The position numbers were made by a program, and so were the translations under genes. The notes beneath the pieces are model-generated. The model did no database searches. It worked only from the letters and a program-made list of their open reading frames with translations, and was not told the DNA's origin. From Terfezia claveryi (taxonomy: Eukaryota > Ascomycota > Pezizomycetes > Pezizales > Pezizaceae), in NCBI GenBank assembly GCA_015179025.1, contig WHUX01000020.1, forward strand, positions 1-64,000: a stretch of 64,000 nucleotides of DNA. Direction: 5' to 3'. Below, piece after piece: positions 56,449-64,000 of this stretch (its first letter is position 1; every line of letters begins with the position of its first letter).

Positions 56449-58825
56449 ATTTATTTAGCTTGGCGTTCTGGCTGTTCGATTGTGATTTGCAATTTCTTAC
56501 GACTTCCCTATTCTTTTTCTTTTTATGCACATAGTAGCCTCTTCCTTTTTATTATGAAATTATTATATTGTTTTCACTGTTAGAATTGCTTGATAAATTT
56601 ATGGTGGGTGGTCATATACTTTTTTTTTTCACGTTATTTTTATTTCTTCGTGGGAAAAGTGTATGCTTTTTTTCACGCTTCTACTTCCTATCAAGAGAAA
56701 TGGATGGCATCAAGGTTTGGAGTTAGGTTGCTTTTTTCCACAATTAGGAAAATGTTATATTTTGTACATTAGCTTGGGCTGGGTAACGACAGTTTTTTGG
56801 GACTTATTGCGTGATACCTTTTTTATTTACATAGGTGTGGCGCTCTGGAGACACTTTTAGAGAGACACTTCTGAGGTAGCCTCGTAGTAACCAGTCGGGA
56901 GTTGCAAGGTCACGAACTCTACAAATATATTAAGAATGGTTTATACGAGGCTACTTCTGAGGAAGCTTGATGCCCGAGTGGCACGTGTGTCTAGTTATAC
57001 AAAGAATGTTCTGGATGGAAATGGCCTAGTCTAGTCGAAGTAGTCTATGAATTGGAGGTGTGTCTTGGCAGATGACTCAAGTCTGATTACCAGAACGGGT
57101 AATAAGATGGACAGAGAGCCGACGTGACAACCAGACTAAGAGCCGACCAATGCCGTATCATTCCGGAACAGCAACCAGTCAATGAAAGAAGGCATCGGAA
57201 CATACAGCTGAATGGAGAGGCTTTCCTTATCCGAGGGTATGTTTATCCGTGGACATGATCCTGCCTACGTCGTTCCTTGCATCATGTCATATCGATCAAC
57301 TTTGTTGAAAGAAGCTGAAGGGAATGGTATGCCATAGATCCCCATGCGTAACGCACAACTCTGTGGTGCTTGTTTATTGTTGGCTTGGGATATTGATTTC
57401 CCATTGGGTGGTTCACGGACCCGGGTTTTCCATTCATTCCACTCTCAGTGCTTGCTTTTTGACGTTTCTTGAAGGCCCAACCCTGTCTAATGAGTTCTTT
57501 GCCTTGATGCGGTTCCGAATTGTGTTATGGCATTTTCATTCACACCCTACTCAAAGGTTAGTTAAGGTATGGGATAATTGTCGTTGGCTAATAGCTTAAC
57601 TAACTATACCGTACCGTTGGCTGCTGCCGTTGTTGCTATGAATGGTTCGTTCAACAAATTCTGGTGGCTGAGCTTCTTTCTCTACCCGGCGCCCCCACCT
57701 CCGAATTACCTTTCGCGACAAACATACCCAGGCTTTAAAGTGATGGACTGGGTGAAATAGTGTAGTGCAGGATTATTCGGACCAAAATATGGGGCTGATG
57801 AATGGAGTGGATGGACTATAATTGAAGGGGGGGGGAATACTGGTACAGTACAGAGGTGAAGGCAATTATTATTTTCATACTTTGATTCATCTCATACCCA
57901 GCTAGCAATTTGATGCCTGCCTATCGATTCCTTCTTTATTAAGTTTCTGTTCGATTGAACAGCTGGCTTGTCCCGCATTTGGCACCATTGGTGGTACACG
58001 CGCTTCTCTAATGTGATACCATTGAATTGCCACAGGCTTACATGCCGTTAGCCTTAGAGGTTAGATATGCCCTAGGTATGGTCATGTAGGTATGTATGTG
58101 GATGCTTACACCTTTTTGTTCTCATTCTACAGCACAGCTAAGCTAACAGGCCTTGAATATAAAATGTTTCTTTCATGTATAGGGAGGAGATAGAAATTGG
58201 CCACTAGACGTTATTTAACTGCTGGCTGTCGGTGCATCTGGTCCCTGAATAATGGGAGTTGGAATACCCTGGGAATACGATCATCCGAACTCCGGGCCAC
58301 CAATCACATTACTGTCTAGGTACTCACATTTTAGAAATATAGCAGCGATGTTACGTCAGGGGACGCCGTTGTCCGTTATCTTAACAGCATACTACAACAG
58401 AGATACACGTCAAAACCAATCCCCGATGAAGGCTGGGCCCAAGAAAAATAAAAAAGAAGAGGTACCCAACTAATTTCGCCGACAAACGAGAGAGAGTGGG
58501 TTAGCCAATTGCTAGTACTGCAGTCGATTTAGTGCGTTGCGTCTTTTTTCACCTGGGGAGGCATGACATGAGTTTATCACTATCAGAATAATTTTGTGTT
58601 TTGTGTGGGGAGATAAACAATAGACAGGACAACAAAGTCGCCACCTGTGCGAGTTCGGGGGATAAGTCAATTGTAGAAGAACACCTAGAATGGCATCCTC
58701 AATAATTCGATTACCTATGGTTCGGGGGGGCTTTGGGCCACAGTTAGATGGCTCCGCGCAATCTGGCTTATGTTAGGCCTTAGGCACCCGGCAAAGCCTC
58801 GCAAATTGCCCAGAGACGCGGATAT
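56449..58825. other. Intergenic region, 2.4 kb
   Basis: Contains copy B of the small inverted-repeat element (56877-56953) and a TAGTCTGGTTGTCAC-type motif on the minus strand (57124-57138). A 73-codon ATG frame (58252-58473) has no family signature. No gene called. Confidence 0.5.
56868..56962 (-). repeat. Small inverted-repeat element, copy B, with 9-bp duplication
   Basis: The 77-bp core (56877-56953) begins TAGCCTCGTA and ends TACGAGGCTA. It is flanked on both sides by the direct repeat CTTCTGAGG (56868-56876 and 56954-56962). In reverse complement it resembles copy A at 732-818 across most of the interior. The flanking duplication is what a DNA transposon insertion leaves, and a 9-bp (or 8-bp) size fits Mutator- or hAT-like enzymes. 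Confidence 0.7.
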
Positions 58826-60596
58826 GTGAGTGGTGGTACGAGAGCTCCAGAGCCGAAAGTCCAGGGCTTTAAGATACGACTGAGGGCGACATATCTGTCT
58901 GTAATTGGAGGTGCTGCATACCTTGGATATTCGATTTATGATAGGAGGCATCCTAATGACCTATTTGAACCAGATCCATCCAAGAAAATCTTGTTATTCT
59001 CGGTGAGGCCCAATCCCCAGGACTTCGAGCAAGACCATAGTGCTAATAGTCAATTGGGATATATAGGCAGTGGATGGAGAAGTGTGTCTCGGTTAGATGC
59101 TGGATACTTCCAATGTCATCATCGTATCTCCTAGGAACTTCTTCTTGTTCAATCCATTACTATCAAGTTGCCCCCAAATCAATTAAAATCATAGTATAAT
59201 GGAGCCATTGCGCTATATCATTCGACATAGTGAATTACTATGAAGCCGAAGCGGACCAAGATTGACCATGCACGACGAGTAGTGAAGCTTGCAGACCTCT
59301 CAGACGTCAAGGGCGAAGTCGGTTAGACTGAGGTCCCTTACGACTATTTGGTCATTGGTGTTAATTGCTGGCAATGCTACTTTCTGTATGCGCCGTTGGT
59401 ACTATGAACTACCGGGACGAAAGCTGACTTGACATAAGTATTCCGGGTGTCAAGGAGCATGTTAAGGAACATGCTTGCTTCTTGGAGGAGATCACCGATG
59501 CCCAGAAAATTAGGACCAAGGTCATGGATTGTACCAAACTGAAGAGGAGAAGGAGCGCCTTCTACGCATGGCTGTTGTTGGAGGTAGTCCCACCGGAGTA
59601 GAGTGTGCTGCAGAATTGCAGGACTTCTTTCAGGAGAATTTCAAGAAGTGGATACCCGACATTGCCAATAAGGTCCATGTGAAGTTGAGGCTCTTTCCAA
59701 CGTAAGACGTGTTCCAAGCTGCTTGCTAATAGCCGAGTCAGGTCCTTCCCATGTTCAGCAAGTCTCTCATCAAGTATATTGAAAGTACTTTCAAGGATGA
59801 GAAGATCTCCGTCCGAACAAGACCATGGTCAAGAAGTCACGGACAAACATTGAATGTGAGGTGACCAAGCCTGATGGAACTAAGGAGAAGCAAATCCTTC
59901 CCTACGGAGCCCTCATCTGGGCAACCAATAATGCAGTTAGACCAGTCGTCAATGACCTTATGGCCAAAATTTCCCAACAGGCCAGTTCCACCGCCGTGGC
60001 CTTGGTGTGAATGAGTACCTTGTAGTCGAAGGCACTGATGGTGTCTAGGCTCTTGTAGACTGTTCCGCTACAAAATATGCCCCAACCGCACAAGTTGGGT
60101 GCATTCCTTGCAAGGCTATTGAACATGGCTCACTCGAAAGCGAATTGAAAAGCTTGAGGGTCTGCAGATGCAAGCAGCAGAGACAGGAGACCGTGAGACA
60201 CTCGATAAGGAGATCCAGAAGAAGGAAAATCACTTCAGAGGGTCAAGCAGCTCAGCCCATTCGAGTATTCTCATCAGGGGTCCTTGGCGTATATCGGTAT
60301 GGACAGGGCGGTTGCTGATATCACTTGGTTCAATGGTAACGTTACAAGGATTGATATATTTGCTCTGGAGGTCGGCGTATATTTCCATGTGTTTCAGCAG
60401 TATGTTCCCTTTCCCTTTCCTTCTTCATTTTCCTCGATTCCCGATTTCTGCAGCCCTGACACATCCGGTCGGGACCTGAGATTTGTGAGGTATTGTCAGC
60501 AGCAGCTAACCGTGCGTTGCAGCTCGTAGCCGTATCCTTGTTATCATGGACTGGATCAAAGTTAAGATCTTTGGTCGTGATGTTTCTAGAGAATAA
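58826..60596 (+). pseudogene. Decayed external alternative NADH dehydrogenase (NDE-type)
   Basis: Fragments in correct order match a rotenone-insensitive NADH:ubiquinone oxidoreductase: YLGYSIYDRRHPNDLFEPDP, then NVIIVSPRNFFLFNPLLS, YYEAEA, HARRVVKLADLSDVKGEVG with a stop, VPYDYLVIGV, IPGVKEHVKEHACFLEEITD, AVVGGSPTGVECAAELQDFF, NVLPMFSKSLIKYIESTFKD, ILPYGALIWATNNAVRPVV, and finally MDWIKVKIFGRDVSRE with a stop at 60594-60596. Frames shift several times and the second nucleotide-binding motif has lost its usual glycine (GGSPTG). At least two relic introns keep recognisable splice signals (about 59386-59438 and 59702-59741), so it arose by DNA duplication, not from mRNA. The working gene must lie elsewhere. 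Confidence 0.9.
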
Positions 60597-62579
60597 GTTT
60601 TGAGCGAGTAACAGCGCATTGCACAGCGAGGTGGGTACCTACCACCTATATATACCAACACCCAACGACAACAAACAAATGTCCACACCACATAAACATC
60701 TCTCACATCATATCCTATCATTTCCTAGACCCTCGCACATTTAACTCTAGAAAAAACTCGATATGTACAGTACGGGTTGGTACCGCATATGATTTTGATG
60801 CGTTATCACATGGGAAAAGAGCACCAATTCCATTTTTTGTTGCGATCGATAGGCGGCATTTGGTATAACTCATAATTAACTCATTTTCTTTTTTTTTCTT
60901 TTTTTTCCCCTTCCTTTTTTTTTTGCTGTACTTTCATTTACATTTTTTTCTTCCCTCGGTTGGTGCTTGCTCTGGCTCGTTTAGCGATGATCTTGTTTGC
61001 TTTGCTGTGTAGTGCAAAAAGAAAGAAGCGATCTAAATCGGTGGGTGGATGCGTACATGAGTATGCTGACACTAGAGGAGGAAGCAGTTGGAGGAGGAGG
61101 GAGCTGTTTTAGGCTATCTGTTCCTGGCTGTCTTGTTCCCGGCCGCTCGCGGGTGGAATCCCATACATTCATACATACATAGAATGAGTGAGTAAATGAA
61201 AATATCATCATCACATCACTGTAATCTTGACGCAGCAAACTGGATTATAGTTAAAGCGTTGCGGTGTTTTGTGTTGATTTGAATACCAGTGAACGATGAG
61301 CGAGTGAGTAACATTTTCGACTGGACCGGTACGGTACTTTTGTGACTTCCCCGGAATAGGCGAAATTATAGTCTTCGAAAAGTCGGACGGATATATTACT
61401 ACCCGTACCGGTACTCTTCTTTCTAATCCACACTGGACTGCAGATGTGCCGGTGACACTTTCAGTAAAAACCAACGGATTAAATATAATCAAAGGTAGCA
61501 GAGGTTAATTGGTTATGATCCGGCTAACTGCCATTTTGGGAAATTGGTTTGCAGAGTTGTATCGATAAGTGTGAGGTGATTGTGGTGTGAGTTAGTGGTT
61601 GACACAACCTCACCCGAGAGCTCATGATAAACATGTATCTTCCCCCAACTCTCGTCATACAATGGTGCGATCTATATTCCATTCTATATCATATAACATG
61701 GGGAAGCTCTAGAACTCTAAATTCTTATTTTTGTCATACAGTAAGGTCTGACAGGTAGACATCAATAGAAAATATTCATGGGTACATGTGTACCTGTTTG
61801 GCCGAGAGTAAATGTATATAGTAGGTCTGTGAGCGTACAATATATACTATCGGTGTTTGGGCAAACCTAGCACCCAGTGATCACGTTTTGTCCTAGTAGT
61901 TACACTCTCCAACAAGGTCATGTAGCTGAGGGTATCATGCATGCGTGGACTATGCTAGACTCGGTACCGGTATGCATATACCTACACTTTACAATCAAAC
62001 TTCCACACCTCAGGAGCTAAGTATGGGCATAAAATGATGGGTAAATTATGTTTATGATTGTGCATTACTGTTATTGTTAACTGGTCCTCCACCGCTGGAC
62101 GATGCATGCTTTGGTCTGCTTCTACCTCTATTATTATATTTACCGCACCCTAACGACAAACAGACTTAGTGCTAAGGACATTCATGCAAGTAGTTCATTA
62201 ACCAAAAAGCTTGGCGTCAGGACGCTCGACGTCTGAGCATTGGGTCTGTAGGGTGCCAACCAGACCTCCTTACTCCCCGACGTTATCTCACGAGATAGAC
62301 AGATATAATAATTCCCATACGTCTACTATTATCAAGCCTGTAGGTTCTGTGCCTGCTGCTGCTGAACCGTGGCGAAATATTCCTTCTCCTCCACAATACC
62401 TGCCTCTCATCGAAGGGCTTGTGCCAACCAGAACTAACATATGCTACGTTTTGGTCAGCTCCGGAAAATCTCTGGCTGAATCGCTGCAATGAACGTTTGT
62501 AACGGAGGTCAGGTTGCAACCAGAATTAAGGTCAGGTATGCGTGCTCACCTCTACGAGGGGCTTGTGCCAACCAGACTA

Positions 62580-62900
62580 CGTGCTCATATCGGTGGTCTG
62601 GAAATGCTCCTGCCTATGCTGACGTAACTTGCTGGATCGCTTGGGGAATCCTGAGAGAGAGAGGGTGTTCGTATTAGAGGCCTGGCAATGCTCCTACCTA
62701 TGCTGACCGAACTTGCTAGTTCGCCTGGGGAATCCTGTAACAGAGGTCAGCCTTGCGTGCTCATATCAGTGGTCTGGTAATGCTCCCACCTATGCCGATT
62801 GAATTTCTGGTTCGTCTTGAAAATCCTGTTAGAGAGGTGTCAGGTATACGTGCTCTTATCATCACAGGCCTGGCAATGCCCCTGATGAATTTTCCTGAGG
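62580..62900. repeat. Degenerate tandem repeat, period 84-96 bp
   Basis: Four imperfect copies align on GGCCTGGCAATGCTCC-type text: AATGC occurs at 62603, 62687, 62779 and 62875. The first three are followed by CCTATGC(T/C)GA and GGGAATCCTG-like segments. Frames through it are open by chance of composition, and no family is recognised. Confidence 0.7.
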
Positions 62901-63114
62901 TATGTGCCATCTGTGCCGGTATCCGCTGGCATACCGGCTATCTGGTGAGGCAAATTATGTGTGATCAACCCCGCTTGCCCAACCCAATGCCGCGAGCGGG
63001 AAATCATTAGGTGGTCTAGTAGTCATATTGGGAAATCGTATGGAAATCGTAATTTCAAAACATCTGCGCCGTTGCGATATGTGCGGACTTCATCCTTCGC
63101 AACCGTCATATATG

Positions 63115-63325
63115 TATAGACCTCATGCATTTGCGGCTGGTATATATGGTACGAATTCATGGACTTGGTTCTTGTATATATGTATGAAATTCATGCATAC
63201 GCGACCTTGATATATATATATGGAACTTATGAATTTGCGGCTGGTATATATGTAGGATTTCATACTTTCGTGACCTTGATATAACAGTAGGAATTCATGC
63301 ATTGCGGCTAGTATATAAGGTGTTT
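63115..63325. repeat. TA-rich short interspersed tandem repeat
   Basis: Alternating segments of GCGGCTGGTATATAT type (63133, 63237, with a variant at 63306) and GACCTTGATATA type (63203, 63271), each next to ATTCATG-like text. Degenerate minisatellite. Confidence 0.65.
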
Positions 63326-63955
63326 CTGCGGCTGTATAGCAAGGAGTTTTACTTTTAGTTGGGTTAATATATACATATCTTTGGGCTTGAATCATAATGC
63401 CAGTCTCAATCCTATTTCCATGGTCCTTGATGAGACTTTACAAGAGTGACATTTCAAGCTTCCTGTGATTGCTAGTTGAGGGTAAGCACATTATGAAGTT
63501 ACCCTGATATACCATCACCGCAGACCCACCTGCCAAGAATGCGGATTCCTGTTTGCTTATATATTATAACTATAGCCACCAATGAGAAGATTACGCAGGT
63601 AGCAAAAAAACTGGTATTGATTTGCATGTTAGTCTGACTGGGATTGATTCCGGCCACTTTTTGTATGAGAGAAGATGGCTATAATCTCGGATAGGTCTCC
63701 TATCTTCTAACAAGCCATGAGTAAGATTTGTCCCGACCCTCAAGGCGGAAGTCTGATCGAGCGCAGGATAGCAGTCTCTGAACTGCTATCTTGTATCTAG
63801 GTTATCGAAGAAATGCATACTGCGAAAACCACCCATATGGAAACGCCGCATCTTTAGAAGAAATTACAACCGTCCCTAGAGCAAATCTTTTTATCTATAC
63901 CCATATAAAAGCCCATTATCCAGAAGACACACAAATAAATATAGGAACAAGAGCC

Positions 63956-64000
63956 ATGTGCACCTACAGCGGCCACCTGGCGCTCACCGCGTCCATTGCT
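63956..64000 (+). CDS. Possible gene start, cut by the window end
   Basis: An ATG at 63956 opens MCTYSGHLALTASIA to the window end without a stop. Base composition switches from AT-rich to GC-rich exactly at this point, and a TATA-like CCATATAAAAG lies about 45-55 bp upstream, a plausible distance for a short leader. Only 15 codons are visible, so no family can be given. It could also be a chance frame. Confidence 0.35.
   Translation, partial: MCTYSGHLALTASIA

Larger units (their letters stand above)
60597..63955. other. Repeat-rich non-coding region, 3.4 kb
   Basis: No supported gene. It contains T-rich runs near 60888-60955, copies of the dispersed motif (62253-62265, 62421-62432, 62565-62579), a degenerate 84-96 bp tandem repeat (62580-62900) and TA-rich short repeats (63115-63325). 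The right end has a TATA-like CCATATAAAAG at 63900-63910. Confidence 0.55.

Noticed and set aside
58252..58473. A 73-codon ATG frame
   Set aside because: No domain, signal peptide or conserved segment; the size is expected by chance in this spacer.
1..64000. CRISPR arrays, bacterial operons, or a secondary-metabolite cluster
   Set aside because: The genes are spliced and eukaryotic; no direct-repeat arrays with unique spacers and no polyketide, peptide synthetase or terpene genes are present.

Overview
The window reads as a chromosome segment of a filamentous ascomycete (Pezizomycotina). The evidence is the density of short introns (about 48-80 nt, GT..AG, with CTRAY-like branch sites), genes with recognisable fungal families (Rad5, Taf14, RanBP1, GT15 mannosyltransferase, Chs7, Pcl/Clg1 cyclin, phosducin-like protein), an intron-containing tRNA-Lys(CUU), Tc1/mariner and LINE-type transposon copies, and long gene-poor stretches. 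I cannot name the genus from sequence alone. All exon structures below were built by hand from splice signals, reading-frame phase and remembered family conservation; no alignment or transcript data was available.

Layout. 1-1270 is non-coding with a small palindromic-ended repeat. 1271-5073 (+) is a complete six-exon RAD5-type helicase/ubiquitin ligase, including a 10-nt microexon. 5920-6815 (+) is a probable small membrane protein. 8781-9712 (+) is a phosducin-like protein. On the minus strand follow TAF14 (10912-12271), RanBP1 (12869-13815), a 751-residue single-span membrane protein (15084-17339) and a DUF4604-like protein (19762-20354). 22060-23768 (+) is a Kre2/Ktr mannosyltransferase, convergent with an alpha/beta hydrolase (24719-26238, -). 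A Tc1/mariner element (26717-28100) with perfect terminal repeats, but a stop codon in its transposase, separates this from PIF1 helicase (28647-31615, -), a U-box cyclophilin (32046-33975, -) and a divergent F-box/RCC1 protein (34168-36273, +). Two tRNA genes follow: tRNA-Lys with an intron, and tRNA-Gly, which lies antisense inside an intron of a CorA-type magnesium transporter gene (37354-39590, -). Then come a hydrophilic 581-residue protein (40488-42233, +), the chitin synthase chaperone Chs7 (44082-45184, -), a decayed LINE (about 45560-48860, -), a gene desert of more than 5 kb, a Clg1/Pcl-type cyclin (54458-56448, +), a pseudogene of an external alternative NADH dehydrogenase (58826-60596, +) and a repeat-rich non-coding tail. 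The first codons of one more gene may start at 63956.

How the genes relate. There is no operon or metabolic cluster; this is ordinary housekeeping chromosome with transposon islands. Functional themes are genome maintenance (Rad5, Pif1), transcription, splicing and nuclear transport (Taf14, U-box cyclophilin, RanBP1), cell-wall and glycoprotein synthesis (Chs7, GT15), and signalling or ubiquitin control (phosducin-like, cyclin, Saf1-like F-box).

The most unusual items are the tRNA nested antisense in a protein-gene intron, a two-copy 77-87 bp inverted-repeat element (one copy flanked by a 9-bp direct duplication), a dispersed TAGTCTGGTTGGCAC motif found about ten times, coding exons of only 9-22 nt in four genes, and a PIF1 start region that looks built for dual mitochondrial/nuclear initiation.
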